NCBI RefSeq assembly: GCF_902806685.2
Contig: NC_048538.1
Span: 11,966,001-12,030,000, forward strand
DNA from: Maniola hyperantus
Lineage: Eukaryota > Arthropoda > Insecta > Lepidoptera > Nymphalidae
DNA length: 64,000 bases
Reading direction: 5' to 3'
Shown: positions 47,101 through 53,975 of the stretch, piece by piece
How the letters are laid out: each line of letters starts with the position of its first letter
Numbering within the stretch: position 1 is the first letter of the stretch
Notes under the pieces: model-generated
What the model was told of the DNA's origin: nothing
Seen by the model: the letters and a program-made list of their open reading frames with translations, nothing else
Database searches by the model: none
Translations under genes and position numbers: made by a program

Positions 47101-48970
47101 CAGTTAGCCGCGCACCCCTCAATTACACCCCAGTAAGTTTCAAAACGTAACGTGATGTAATCATCATCATCATTATCAACTGATAGACGTCCACTGCTGG
47201 ATATTTCTTGTAGGGACTTCCACAGTCCACACGCCACGGTTTTGTTCCGTCTGAATCTGTGCTTGTAACTACTTGCCAACAATTGGTATCATTGAGATTG
47301 GCTACTCTGACCGAAATTCGGTCAGGACAACATTCTTCACTTACCTATTATTAAATAGTAATTTTATCTGAATAAACCACGTAGCAGAAGTTACACAGTT
47401 CAGAAATAGTATTCGAACATTGAAAAGGAATTACTCAAACTTATTTTATTTCTTGATAAATGGGATAAAGTTATTAACTTTCGATTCTAACTTTTTTCAT
47501 TTGTTACGTCATGCTCAAAAATGCCTATTCCAGTAAGACTCGAATGAAGGCAATTCAGAAAATTGTCCCTGCTCGAGAAGTTTCAACTGTCACGGAATTC
47601 AAATTAATGTTTGTTCTGTTTTCTTTTTCTGATTTGTGCTCCTAGGAATCTTAAATTCATTTAATGATTAAATACATGATTTTCTGATTTTGCAATAGGA
47701 AAAATGCACAGGTAATTATTGTAAATAACATATGCTATGTTACCTGTACCGTTATAATAATAAACATATTTTGTGTGAAATTTTAAAACCTTTAGTCGCG
47801 CTCTATTTCACGCCAGTGTAACTCCTAAATGTAGAGCCACCCTATGTTAAACGCTGTCAAGCCGCACGTGACAGGCACCACAGACGCAATTAGCAGGCGA
47901 CACTCTAAAATTTTAGCGAGACGGTCCAATCTCATTACCGAACCGATCTTCCCGTCGCTCTTACGGCGTAATCACCATAAGTTAGCGAGGAAGTGAAGCG
48001 TGGGAGATGCGATTATAAAGTGTTCCGAAATATGAGAACGGCGGGCGATGGCGGCGGCAATCTACGCGGTGCATTGCCGCGGGTAATGGCTTTTTAAAAC
48101 TGCGACCGTGCTCCATAACTGCTTCCCAGAGACGCCATCAGTCTTCATTGCTTGTCGGCACCCGCCAACGCCGCCACCGCCGCCGAGATCTTAACTCCTC
48201 ACGTCGACGTATCTTTGAGACATTTTTCAAACTGCTCTTAAAGCTTTTAGTTTTCCTTTGTACGAAGTAAGACATCCCCTTTTCAAATACTAAAAGCAAA
48301 TACACTCGAACTTGACTCGTGCTTCAAAAGTTCTTTAAGACTTGCTGTGGCAGAAAGGTCGCGCGGGGCGGTTTTGTGAGCTAACGTTCACATTTAGTCA
48401 ATCCGTTTATCAAATGGGATACAAACTCGATCATTTGCAATCGTTGAGGTAGAACAATACTTTGTTAATGAAAAAATGAACCTTTCAGCCGCTGGCCCGC
48501 TCCGAGTGCGGCTCATGTGGTTCCTGGGTGTAAAACGGTCTTATTAGGTAACGGGAATGCCCCTACGGGCAATAACCGTAAATCAAGGAGAACAAGCGGT
48601 GTAATTACCGCTGCCGAGCGGTCGCGCGCCGCTCTAACTCATCCACTTGCTGTTTTTATTTTGTTGGCCACTGAGCTCGCTACCACTCTATCGACTGCGA
48701 ACTCCAAACTTACTACCTTTAAATCTGCCCCGGAAGAAGTTAATGTTCAATCGAACGTTTAACCCCCATTCAATTATGAACCGTAAATTTTTGAATTGAA
48801 TTATACGAACAATTCAAACACAATACAATATCCGTCTCTATTATACTGTATCGATTCTTAAAAATAAACCAGTTTTCTGTTTTACTAGCGTTATTCGTTT
48901 GGCTAATTTTGTCTTTTTTCTATTACAGGGACCCTTGATTCCTGCGGCTTTCACCAACGGTTATCATTGA
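20079..48970 (+). CDS. Rbp6: Musashi-family RNA-binding protein Rbp6, 3' part of gene (six exons, C-terminal 175 residues)
   Basis: Musashi proteins bind UAG-containing RNA through two N-terminal RRMs and control mRNA translation and stability, classically in neural and stem cells. The joined exons 20079-20163, 22012-22044, 22949-23029, 44985-45050, 46912-47132 and 48929-48970 give 176 codons including TGA. They begin with the RRM2 end and linker (VECKKAQPKEVMLPANLAKT), continue through a Tyr/Ala/Gly-rich tail (GRSYSGYPSFGLPY, SPGPALDVYG, YVQAASPQPSGF) and end with GPLIPAAFTNGYH, the family C-terminus shared with vertebrate MSI1/MSI2. All introns are GT-AG and phases agree (0-in, then 1,1,1,1,0). 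RRM1 and most of RRM2 were not found and probably lie upstream of the window. I prefer Rbp6 over its paralogue msi from the RGAY linker and the tail, from memory of insect homologues. Confidence 0.92.
20164..20462 (+). other. Rbp6: Coding-like read-through of the Rbp6 linker exon (possible retained-intron C-terminus)
   Basis: If the donor at 20164 is not used, the reading frame continues for 99 codons to TGA at 20460-20462, starting ELLGSAVAAGAVRYAPYP and ending in a Pro/Thr/Leu-rich stretch. The segment is GC-rich within an AT-rich intron. A possible AATAAA lies at 21502-21507. The result would be a Musashi isoform with both RRMs but without the usual tail. High GC also makes chance open frames likely (the minus strand is open over 20241-20495), so this is a candidate only. 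Confidence 0.35.
20463..22011. other. Rbp6: Rbp6 intron, AT-rich
   Basis: Nothing beyond short chance frames. AATAAA at 21502-21507 is the only feature of note and would matter only if the read-through isoform exists. Confidence 0.6.
22012..22044 (+). CDS. Rbp6: Rbp6 33-nt microexon (probable cassette)
   Basis: It is bounded by acceptor tacatttctag and donor GACG|gtaagt. With one base from the previous exon it reads DFMWSLGALPDG and again leaves one base, so inclusion or skipping both preserve frame (AYDFMWSLGALPDGFPAAY versus AYGFPAAY). The motif DFMWSLGALPDG matches my memory of insect Rbp6 linkers, which is why I accept so short an exon. Symmetric phase and small size suggest regulated inclusion, though the sequence alone does not show it. 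Confidence 0.85.
22949..23029 (+). CDS. Rbp6: Rbp6 exon: FPAAYAAYAAGRSYSGYPSF tail segment
   Basis: The acceptor tttgttgcacag lies before 22949 and the donor CCCGCAG|gtaatc ends the exon at 23029. The 81 nt are phase 1 on both sides. It encodes FPAAYAAYAAGRSYSGYPSF followed by GLPYPA, the low-complexity aromatic tail that follows the RRMs in Musashi proteins. A second acceptor-like CAG ends at 22960, 12 nt inside the exon; using it would delete four codons in frame. The frame also remains open past the donor to 23154. Confidence 0.93.
23030..23154 (+). other. Rbp6: Coding-like read-through of Rbp6 tail exon (possible alternative terminal exon)
   Basis: Past the CAG|gtaatc donor the Rbp6 frame runs 40 more codons to TGA at 23152-23154: it begins with GNPLASLHHQLSGNHYHHL and ends with ELSGVYNVHAMHL. 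Third positions are mostly C or G in an AT-rich intron, and the amino acids are His/Leu/Tyr-rich without simple repeats, so it looks like coding sequence. AATAAA hexamers at 23813-23818 and 23906-23911 could serve polyadenylation. I infer a short isoform ending here; it could also be an ancestral extension or chance. Confidence 0.45.
23155..27535. other. Rbp6: Large Rbp6 intron, 5' part
   Basis: AT-rich and almost free of recognised repeats. 26600-26700 (including gtggcaaagtcgttgctttat) and 23500-23700 are less AT-rich. No gene or RNA gene seen. Confidence 0.5.
27536..27615 (+). other. Possible alternative terminal exon in large Rbp6 intron
   Basis: A strong acceptor-like stretch (pyrimidine-rich, ending ttgttgccgcag) precedes 27536. 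Entered in phase 1, which matches the upstream Rbp6 donors, it reads 25 codons (VVGVIPAESGVMVGVEYVNP then GGHGS) to TAG at 27613-27615. Another frame is open to 27737. I do not recognise the peptide, and no donor giving phase 1 is visible, so it could only be terminal. Weak support. Confidence 0.2.
27616..31734. other. Rbp6: Large Rbp6 intron, middle part, with CpG-rich islets
   Basis: 28380-28620 is very CpG-rich with open frames in both directions, a composition effect. 30490-30780 holds dense GATA/ATC strings such as cccagatgataaaccaacgt and could be an enhancer. No coding gene recognised. Confidence 0.45.
31735..31832 (+). repeat. Interspersed repeat end fragment
   Basis: ggatgtaggctattatatac, cccgggtgaagtcggggcgg and gctgctagttttttt resemble a repeat terminus ending in CTAGT and a T run. 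Confidence 0.45.
32060..32292. mobile_element. Nested foldback element
   Basis: The outer arms (ccacttgtcggctgtcg... from 32069 and its imperfect complement ending 32286) span about 31 bp. An inner perfect 24-bp inverted repeat occupies 32164-32187 and 32229-32252 with a 41-nt loop. The 111-codon frame 31986-32321 crosses it and is incidental. Confidence 0.65.
32374..32715 (+). mobile_element. tRNA-derived SINE, nearly complete
   Basis: A tRNA-like head carries a Pol III A box (tagtggttaagagatc) and B box (ggttcgattcc at about 32428-32438). A body follows with tttaagtaattaaatatcac and tgtgtgaagtcttccaatct, and the tail is gtgagccggtcatgggttga then tcatgatgat. Other copies in the window match the body and tail. 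Confidence 0.8.
32716..33569. other. Rbp6: Large Rbp6 intron, tgaca-rich stretch
   Basis: 33190-33250 repeats tgaca strings (gacagattgacaatgacaga). It may be the 5' end of an unrecognised transposon. No gene. Confidence 0.35.
33570..33990 (+). mobile_element. RTE-type LINE C-terminal fragment, degenerate
   Basis: Conceptual translation with frame changes gives the RTE/BovB-like C-terminus: KEADRKIS, VFNECVLPVMTYGAETWTLT, LRDKIRNNEIRWMTRVTDIA, LYWQWAGHVCRRTDG. Stops and frameshifts are present (for example around 33761), so it is dead. 5' truncation is usual for LINEs. In the large Rbp6 intron, same strand. Confidence 0.8.
34425..34695 (+). repeat. Decayed family A/B-like repeat
   Basis: tctgtctatctatctgctgg, ttcccacaagataaatgaag and gtcacgggcatcatctactt are recognisable pieces with indels. 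Confidence 0.5.
35054..35237 (+). repeat. 5' LTR
   Basis: 184 bp beginning TGTTATGAGTATACATAG and ending AAATTATACA. It matches the 3' LTR at all but one position (35161). The short string TATGAGTA occurs just before and again inside the LTR start, which blurs the left boundary. Confidence 0.95.
35238..35251 (+). other. Primer-binding site
   Basis: TGGTGTCAGAAGTG follows the 5' LTR with no gap. TGG is the complement of a tRNA CCA end, and the rest resembles the tRNA-Leu type primer site used by several insect Ty3/gypsy elements. The tRNA identity is from memory. Confidence 0.8.
35266..39501 (+). CDS. Gag-Pol polyprotein of Ty3/gypsy element (1411 aa)
   Basis: The first in-frame ATG is 35266 (an upstream GTG at 35254 is not a plausible eukaryotic start). 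Domain order is Ty3/gypsy: Gag capsid (about residues 20-190); an SR/SQ-rich stretch; a double zinc knuckle (CTRCGQVHRFKC, CKKCSFLGHYAAFC, from residue 245); aspartic protease (LDTGSD, Asp331); reverse transcriptase with YADD at residue 685; RNase H (SVDSSQSAVGAVLL, TDHRPL); integrase with an HHCC zinc module (His1051) and D,D35E catalytic residues Asp1115, Asp1168 and Glu1204. Gag and Pol are in one frame without a frameshift, unlike many gypsy elements. A 16-residue stretch (HCQSVCQNYESNPVTS type) is duplicated between protease and RT. No stop or frameshift is seen. The coding sequence is unusually rich in GTC. Confidence 0.95.
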   Translation: MPDTKVERQHEGQTNVTEVTSKRLNIVGNVKPMSLEGNCAVNWKKWQQAFGIFLKASGLSEESDARKVAVFLHFIGSECLEIFNTFSLDIEEITYSQLIKKFEEYFVPKRNITYECYKFFTTKQNVGESLEDFLTRLINKSKSCEFESLQERMIKDIYITNMHENYQHVREKLLLEEDLTLERARNLSKTIVSAKSHAAEFKESTNVFFQRQSLSQSMSQSRARSQSRTMAQSRNRSQSQNRNICTRCGQVHRFKCPARNARCKKCSFLGHYAAFCKSKQVKYVQQEDNDTYEGNESNCLFVGHLNSSLSTNADWSVNFLINNINVQCILDTGSDANVMSYNLFQSLNVIENLSPCHAKVTSYCGNSIPILGQQKLECTYHINSQSQSKTINFIIANVSSPTVIGKSTCTELGLIKRVFNIAKSDDCQSVCQNYESNPVTSHCQSVCQNYESNPVTSDSQTLSESHNCQVNNNNCQSQSHYKNNCHVQSHLQSYYINNNNDLQSLLSKYKSVFDGLGCLPGECHITVNKDVRPKIDPPRKVPFSLHDRLKKELDHMESLDVITKVTEPTSWVSSLILVEKKNGQLRVCLDPRNLNEAICRSHYPIPTIDIVRSKLHGASYFSTLDASSGFWVICLDLESSMLCTFNTPFGRYRFKRLPFGINCAPEIFHRIMTETFGVLPGVMVYADDILVYGKDRQEHDENLQRVFKKAQEVNLKFNKSKCKFGHTQVKYLGHIFSKNGVSPDPDKVRAIKDMPSPVCLKDLQRFLGILNYLGGFIKNLAEETEPLRLLLKKSSEWSWNESHEATFTRLKNIICQAPVLSHYNVKKSVVLSVDSSQSAVGAVLLQDNHPICYASKTLTSSQKNMAQIEKELYAIVFGCIRFHQYLYGKIVTVETDHRPLITLFKKPLAEVPTRLQRLMLRLQSYDLKVEYKPGTKMYIADSLSRAALPECSEDELDEDVMVHVNMLVKNLPISEERLQWLVEATENDECLQLLKKYYQKGWPDRKSEVNKLVLPYWNCRHEVHAVGNLLLKGNSLIIPTKLRSEILKIIHSGHQGIEKSKNFARGVVYWPLMSHDIQQCVENCEICLSHRNANPPEPLMSHKICSFPWEKVGMDYLKFKNQTILVVEDYYSNYIEIANVSSTGAKALINALKPIFSRHGIPVFANTDNGPPYNSQEFKQFLESWNITHTTSSPYLPRSNGLVESGVKIVKRILTKCAESGDDPYLALLQYRTTPRNNLPSPSELLMSRRLRTLIPTVVKHLEPKVMSHRIYKKIKQQNNYKQKFYYDKKSKKLPNVNKGDKIMFKKSPESKWQPGKIVKECEQPRSFIVEAPDGSTYRRNRQHLLSSHSSSPTKDTIHENKVESPVSNKHVSPKKEMRMEDCKESKDKGIKTTISGRQVKPPVRFQDCYD
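36541..36636 (+). repeat. 48-bp tandem duplication inside gag-pol
   Basis: Two copies of a 48-bp unit (36541-36588, 36589-36636) differ at a few bases and encode CQSVCQNYESNPVTS twice. They lie in the variable linker between protease and RT. Length is a multiple of three, so the frame is kept. Confidence 0.85.
39679..39689 (+). other. Polypurine tract
   Basis: AAAAAGGGAGA abuts the 3' LTR and is the expected plus-strand priming site. Confidence 0.85.
39690..39873 (+). repeat. 3' LTR
   Basis: 184 bp, identical to the 5' LTR except at 39797. It is followed by atgaacatag of the intron. Confidence 0.95.
39874..41503. other. Rbp6: Large Rbp6 intron with dense GTAGGTA/TACCTAC strings
   Basis: 40620-41400 is studded with taggtaggt and acctacct motifs (for example ggtaggtaggtacctaccta near 41177). 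This low-complexity tract leads into the minisatellites. A repeat remnant lies at 40975-41070. Confidence 0.45.
41504..42025 (+). repeat. Minisatellite, 87-bp unit x 6
   Basis: Units start at 41504, 41591, 41678, 41765, 41852 and 41939 with near identity (single changes such as TGG to TGA at about 41740). The unit starts tcgctgcacaaaatgattca and contains a small inverted repeat GGATGT...ACATCC near its end. Because 87 is a multiple of three, one frame stays open across copies, giving repeated SSLHKMIHPRC... peptides. This is a by-product of unit length and I do not regard it as a gene. Confidence 0.95.
42154..42595 (+). repeat. Minisatellite, 92-bp unit x about 4.8
   Basis: Units start at 42154, 42246, 42338, 42430 and 42522, beginning ggcatggattgttcactgcc and containing gtgagaacctgtttctttga. 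Divergence is higher in the last two units. It follows the 87-bp array after only about 130 bp. Confidence 0.93.
42596..44984. other. Rbp6: Large Rbp6 intron, 3' part
   Basis: Contains the LINE remnant 43400-43690, a ttaaa microsatellite at 43340-43377, and CpG-rich islets 43975-44030 and 44430-44580. One lone TGACGTCA occurs at 42829-42836. No coding exon recognised between them. Confidence 0.5.
43400..43690 (-). mobile_element. RTE-type LINE 3' fragment, highly decayed
   Basis: On the + strand it shares acataggtctcttgtagaga, the ctagtgggggg run and ttgggaccccaac with the 18894-19178 copy, with small indels. No open frame. Confidence 0.55.
44985..45050 (+). CDS. Rbp6: Rbp6 exon: VDLTNGQLTPNNNTPLLAQA
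   Basis: The acceptor tatgtttgcag precedes 44985 and the donor CTCTCAG|gtgagg follows 45050. The 66 nt are symmetric in phase 1, so the exon is also skippable without frame change. It encodes VDLTNGQLTPNNNTPLLAQA followed by LS, an Asn/Thr/Pro-rich spacer that I recall from insect Rbp6 isoforms. It follows a 21955-nt intron that hosts the LTR retrotransposon and minisatellites. Confidence 0.92.
45955..46145 (-). repeat. Interspersed repeat (family B) in Rbp6 intron
   Basis: Contains ctgatgcccgcgacttcgcc, actatacaaatttcaaactc, tgctatctgcatgccaaatt and a (cagt)n end. The complement resembles 740-900 near the left window edge. Confidence 0.6.
46283..46492 (-). repeat. Family A repeat in Rbp6 intron
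   Basis: actagctgattcccgcgact, gggataaaaagtagcctatg and ctttcgcatttataatatat mark a copy on the minus strand, 420 nt upstream of exon 46912. Confidence 0.75.
46912..47132 (+). CDS. Rbp6: Rbp6 exon: Pro/Ala/Gly-rich C-terminal domain
   Basis: The acceptor gatttccgcag and donor ACCCCA|gtaagt bound 221 nt, phase 1 in and phase 0 out. It encodes VMNNYQAAAAGFGPP, a Gly/Ser/Pro run, SPGPALDVYG and GYVQAASPQPSGF. The last two motifs align with the conserved MSI tail (SPGP..LYG and ISAASPQP). The exon ends in an insect-type AIAVSRAPLNYTP. It is GC-rich relative to the introns, as usual for lepidopteran coding sequence. Confidence 0.95.
47160..47275 (-). mobile_element. RTE-type LINE 3' end fragment in Rbp6 intron
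   Basis: atcatcatcatcattatcaa followed by tagacgtccactgctgga and tcttgtagggacttccaca match the end of the 18894 copy. It starts 28 nt after the donor of exon 46912-47132. Confidence 0.6.
47276..48928. other. Rbp6: Rbp6 last coding intron, 3' part
   Basis: Unique sequence with a GC-rich segment 47860-48200 (including ccgccaacgccgccaccgcc) and another at 48480-48700. The latter carries an open frame of 81 codons that I do not recognise. Confidence 0.5.
48929..48970 (+). CDS. Rbp6: Rbp6 last coding exon: GPLIPAAFTNGYH stop
   Basis: The acceptor ttttctattacag precedes 48929. Phase 0 reading gives GPLIPAAFTNGYH and TGA at 48968-48970. Vertebrate Musashi proteins end in almost the same residues, so this is the authentic C-terminus. 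A donor-like AAC|gtgagt begins at 48996, only 25 nt after the stop. That is close enough that a downstream 3'UTR intron would not be expected to trigger nonsense-mediated decay. Confidence 0.95.
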   Translation, partial: GPLIPAAFTNGYH

Positions 48971-48995
48971 AAGTGTTATAGCACAAATATTTAAC

Positions 48996-49493
48996 GTGAG
49001 TATAATTTTTTACAGTGTGGTCTCGGCATAGGTAGGTACATAATTAAAATGTCGTTACGTGTAATGGCGCTTTAAAACTCGGCGTGTGTAATTGTTGCCG
49101 TCGCAAATATGAACATTCAAGTGGTTCGTAATAAACGTTTACATAGTGCTTTAAGATTAACAATACCGCTATAAGCAAGACTATTACGCCGTGCTTTTAT
49201 TTAATTAACTCGAACAATACTCCTCATAACAGCTAACCTTTACAAAATTCTCGCAGCGTTATAAAAAGCCTGACTAAACTACATTGCACTTTTCATGAAT
49301 ATTATTCTTAACAAATGTTTTAAAAAAGTAGTGAAATACCTAAAAAATAACAGCTGTCTATGACGAAGTAGTATTTTGTAAGATTAACGAAATTATGTAG
49401 GTATTTCTTCTAAAACTAGATAATTAGAGTAGGGAATCTATATGTTGTATGCGATTTAACAAGTATTAATTAGATAATGTTTTGTGTAAACAG
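48996..49493 (+). other. Rbp6: Candidate 3'UTR intron of Rbp6
   Basis: A gtgagt donor at 48996 and a tgtgtaaacag acceptor ending at 49493 bound 498 AT-rich nt. The sequence after the acceptor changes abruptly to GC-rich, as at an exon border. Inferred from splice signals only. Confidence 0.4.
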
Positions 49494-49808
49494 GTGGCGA
49501 GCGGCGTGGCGGCGAGTAGCACACCAACGCAACCCCACCAACCTACCCGCGCCAGCGAGCGTTCGCGTTCGCGCCCGCCGCGGCCCCGAGCCAGTCCGCG
49601 CACGCCGCGCCACGTGCCGCATCGGCGACGGTCGTGTAATCCGTCCGGCCACCGCGCGGACCGATCCGTCGACCGCGGCATCTCAACCTCACTCCCACCA
49701 ACAGGAATCCCAACTCTCCCGACCCCACGACCCGACCTCGATCCCTACCCTATAAAATTCGACACCTTGTCTATTGTAAATAATGATAATCTACTTTTTG
49801 TCGTGTGA
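49494..49808 (+). other. 3'UTR exon or alternative Rbp6 C-terminal exon (104-codon open frame)
   Basis: Starting exactly at the acceptor, phase 0 reading gives 104 codons to TGA at 49806-49808, beginning VASGVAASSTPTQPHQPTRA, then Arg/Pro/Ser-rich and ending in NNDNLLFVV. Phase 0 matches the donor of exon 46912-47132, so skipping exon 48929-48970 would fuse this frame to the tail in place of the GPLIPAAFTNGYH end. Alternatively it is simply 3'UTR after the intron 48996-49493. All frames here are fairly open because of high GC. Confidence 0.35.
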
Positions 49809-52800
49809 ACGAGAGATAGTCTATTGATTAAACAGGTATTTTTTCAAATTATTCTCGCTTCGACTGTACCGTAGATGTGTTGTCAATATTAAACGATTAA
49901 ACTACAAAAAAATACATTTCGTAATATATAAAGAGCATCTAGACGATTCGATTGCAGGGAGGTATATCTTAAAATATTTTATTATTCATAGTTAAATTAC
50001 AGTTTAAGGTGTAACGTAACTTACATGTCAACTTTTCCATTCCCGAGTCGTTTGAGTTATTCATAGAGGATCGGTTTCGTGGCATTTAAGAATCGCGTCC
50101 AGCGTTCGAGTGTTTAACGTACCTACTAAAACTTTTCGGTAGTGAGCTTTTATATTTAAGAGTTTGGAGCGTCAGTAGGAGCCGAATGCGGAGCATCGGG
50201 CTGAGGGTGAGATGTCTGCCCTCGTGTTCTGCTTGTACAGTCGTCGGTCGGCATCGTAGCGGCATAGGTTGGTAGGGGCTGGTCCGGCGCCGGCGACACT
50301 TCGGAGACAATAACCGCGCGACCGCGGATCGCCGCGCGCTATCTCGCTCGTCCACCAACACATATTTTATTCTATCTATTTTTAATATTAATGTCAAATA
50401 TTAACATAATTACTATACTAATACATATTGCGCATATTTTACCTATGAATGTAATTATTTTCGCCTAATTCGAATTGTATAAAATCACCTCTATGGACGG
50501 CTATTCTGTTTCTGTAGAAAAATTCTGGATTATTTCCCTATAAGACTATGTTAGTTACGCGTATACATACTTTCTTAATATTAATAATATGTATTATGAT
50601 ATAAAATTTTATCCTAAGGATAACATGATCATATTTACGATTTTCATAAGGACATTTTGGAAAGCTAAGTCGGTACATTTCAGAATATCTCTCATCGCAT
50701 TAATATAATAATTCATTTCTATCTTGTACCTTTGAAAGTAGGTATTGTAATTATAATAAATAACATTTTTGTGCATTACGTAAATAATATTTCATTGTTT
50801 CTTACGATTGTATTTACCTTAATATAAGACCACTGTTGAAAATATTTGCGGCTCCACCAGAAACGCGGAGTCACACAGTACTTAGTCGTATTTAAAGTTT
50901 TAATCAAAATAATAAAATATACACAATTAAAATTTTCATACAGAAAAGACGATAAAACAATTCAAACTTTTCAATAAACCAAAGACAGGGATATATAAAT
51001 CAAAATCAAGTGCGCAGGTTCGAGGTAATAGAGTAACATAAAAAGTCAATTCATTAATCATATTCGTTAGGTACTGGAAATAAATTTGACCACTTTGTCT
51101 AGTTTACAGGAGTAAGGCACGCAAGCGAAGCGCGTCCAGCACGGACAGGCGTGGCCTGGCGGGCCCTCGCGTGCGCTGCGCCTGCGTCTCTCGCTCGTTA
51201 CACACACGTGCACTCAGTTGCAGTCATTCGTTATATTTACTATTATTATTACTCATTACCAACATCAATTAAACATTAATATTATAAATCTAGGTATTAA
51301 ATTTTAGATAATAATAATGAACAATCTTTTAAATGCTATTATTATATAAATACGTTATAAATATAAATGTTTCCTGTTACAAAAATATTGAAAATGATAC
51401 GAAATAAATCAATATTCTTTTTAAAGGTAATTTATTACTTATGAGTATGTAGTTAATTGAATAATGGAGTGTTAAAAGGAGCGTGCCCGTCGCCGGGCGG
51501 TGCGCTCGCTTCGCGTTTTTTTGTTCATTCGTGCCGAAGCATCGTTCGCTACGTGAGTGCGTGCGCGCTCGCGCTCGCGGCCCGGCACGCGCCGCGCCGC
51601 GTTCGCCTCGCGCACGACGCATCCCGCAGGAGACGCGACCGCTATTATGTTGTTAAACGTTAGCTAGGAAATTGATAATAAATCGAAGGTGTGAGTCTAT
51701 TATAAGACGGTCGGAAAATCGATATCATACCTAACAAATTAACGTAATTATTTGTTTTATATTTACGGTGTTATAGGTATTTAAGACATTTTTCTTAGAA
51801 TATTTAATTATTACGATGAAATGTTATAATTGTTAGGCCCAGACCGACGGCGGGGCGGCGCGCGCGCACCGAACCGCCGTCGGCCGTCTCATTCACTCTT
51901 ACATCCTCACTATAATTATATTTTCTTACCGACCTTTTTAATGTAGGAAAAGCGTACACGGCCGCTTATCCCCGTGCGAGTTCGAGTACAAAACATACAT
52001 AATATAGTGAGAGACGTTCGTTTCGCTCGTTCGTGAGAAGCCATCCGTTCGCCGCGATTGCACCGAGACGACACTATGACAATTACTATTGTATATAAAT
52101 AGTTAGCCGCATGTGTAAAAAACGTATTAGTCGATACCATCTGATCGATATTATTAGACTCATTCGAGCTACAATCAGGATTAGCTTTACAAAGATATTA
52201 GTTTCATTGTTGTTGTTATGGTTTGTTGATACGGTTTGTGAGCTTGTTTCGTTAGTCCCTTTAGGGCTTCCACACGCGGGTCATTCTTTTATATTATTAT
52301 TGTTTATTTAATTATTTATCGTGTATAACTATTATCATTCTAAATGATTGTACACTCTTTTAATATATAGGTAATTAAAATAATTTATTGCCAAGCAATA
52401 TGTATTTAATAAGACGTATTAAATAAAATTTTAGCGAAAATTTGGAGTTATTGAGAATATTCAATCATTCAAAATGAATATTAATAGATTTGTTCAGTAG
52501 TTGGGTATGACCCGCGTGTACGTTGCCGCGGCTCGGTGTGCGTGTAACTTTACAACGATATTTGGATAAGAATGGCTCATAATAAGTAGAATGAAATTTT
52601 AGGCCATTTGTAATTGATATTTTTGGGATTGATCACTCGAGTGAATAGAAAAATTCAAGTGGTTCTTAAGATTTTTGGAAATTACAGTTCCAACCACGAT
52701 TATGATCGGACCTAGTTTGAGGCACATCTTAGTGTAGATTATCACATTCGCCACCGCAGCCGCTACATTCTCGCTTGTTCGTTTCACTCGTTAGTTAATT

Positions 52801-53975
52801 AATTTCAGTCGCCATTTTAGAAATGTTTTCTATATCAAATAAAGACTACGTAATAATATTAATAAGCGAGATCTCAAATTTATTTTAAAATTCGTTATGT
52901 GATCTTAACACTGCGACTTATCGTATAATATCCATCTAAGTAAAAATTAATAAAAAAATAATTTATTATATTTTGTATAATAACATTCTACATTATTTTA
53001 CACTATGTACTTTATATCGTTAATAAAGATAATAATTAATTTTAATCTAATAAAGTGACAGACTGGTAAAGTTCGTAGAGTCGCCGAGGCGGCCTTAGAT
53101 CAGTAGCTTTGCATACTCGGCATTGGCCAACTTAATGTTTCAAGGACCAAAGTTATAGTTATTCGCGTAGGACCGGACGCGCATTGGCTCCACACGAACC
53201 GACTTCAACCGATCGGTTGCATCAAGCAGCATCAGAGCGTGTCTGTGAGAATAGCGTTTGAGAATAGAGGCGGGCTGAGGCGGAGCTGCGCGCCTACCTC
53301 GGCGAGGCAGGCTCGCAGCCCGCCGGCACTCACAACTCGCTCCCGGCATCCCTTCCGCCCCGCGCAACGCCGCCCGCTTGGTTTCGTTCTCGCGGTTACT
53401 TCTCGATTACGTGCTTCGCGTGCTGACTGATTTTCTATAGCAATAAAAATCAATTACCTAAGATTTTACATTAAAGTAAATTTGGATTTATATATACGTT
53501 CGAATTTGGTGTCATGTACATTTAAAATATTAGAGAAAGGAGATAACGATAGGCGAACGAACCGCGACGCGATGTTGCGGTCTCGGCGCATTATTTTCGT
53601 CATTTCTTCGTGTATAATATGTTACATGAATCTGTATACAATATGGATATAAATCGTATTGATGAATAAATTAGGTTTTACGGCATCTCTTTATTAAAAT
53701 AATGATAATATCAAACATTTTGTAAAAAGCGGTGTGTATGCCCGCCGCCCCGATTTCGTGCACCAGTGCACTTTAACTTATTGGAATATTACATTACTAT
53801 AACGTACATAATACTATGAGATATATAATCATACAGCCTCTTGGGGCGCGCGTGTATGGCGATGTATGTATACACATTGTGCAATGTACATATACCTATT
53901 ATAATACAATGATTTAAGACAAGGTTCACATCGTGCCGTGTGTATGTGGTAATAAATATAATATGGACATTGTTC
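49809..53975 (+). other. Rbp6: Candidate long Rbp6 3'UTR
   Basis: This is AT-rich sequence free of recognised interspersed repeats, unlike the flanks, with GC-rich islets near 50150-50360, 51110-51230, 51470-51650, 51840-51890 and 53080-53400. AATAAA occurs at 52839, 53665 and 53951; the last is followed by a T/GT-rich stretch near 53989 and is my preferred end. Pumilio-type UGUANAUA sites occur at 52090-52097 and 53885-53892, with one in the preceding exon at 49775-49782. Neural RNA-binding protein genes often have multi-kilobase 3'UTRs. Transcript data are needed; the true end could be much nearer. Confidence 0.35.
53951..53956 (+). terminator. Candidate poly(A) signal AATAAA
   Basis: A canonical hexamer about 35 nt upstream of a T/GT-rich element (ttgttttattt near 53989). 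Repeats of the interspersed type resume downstream. It is chosen as the likely distal Rbp6 cleavage site. Confidence 0.3.
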
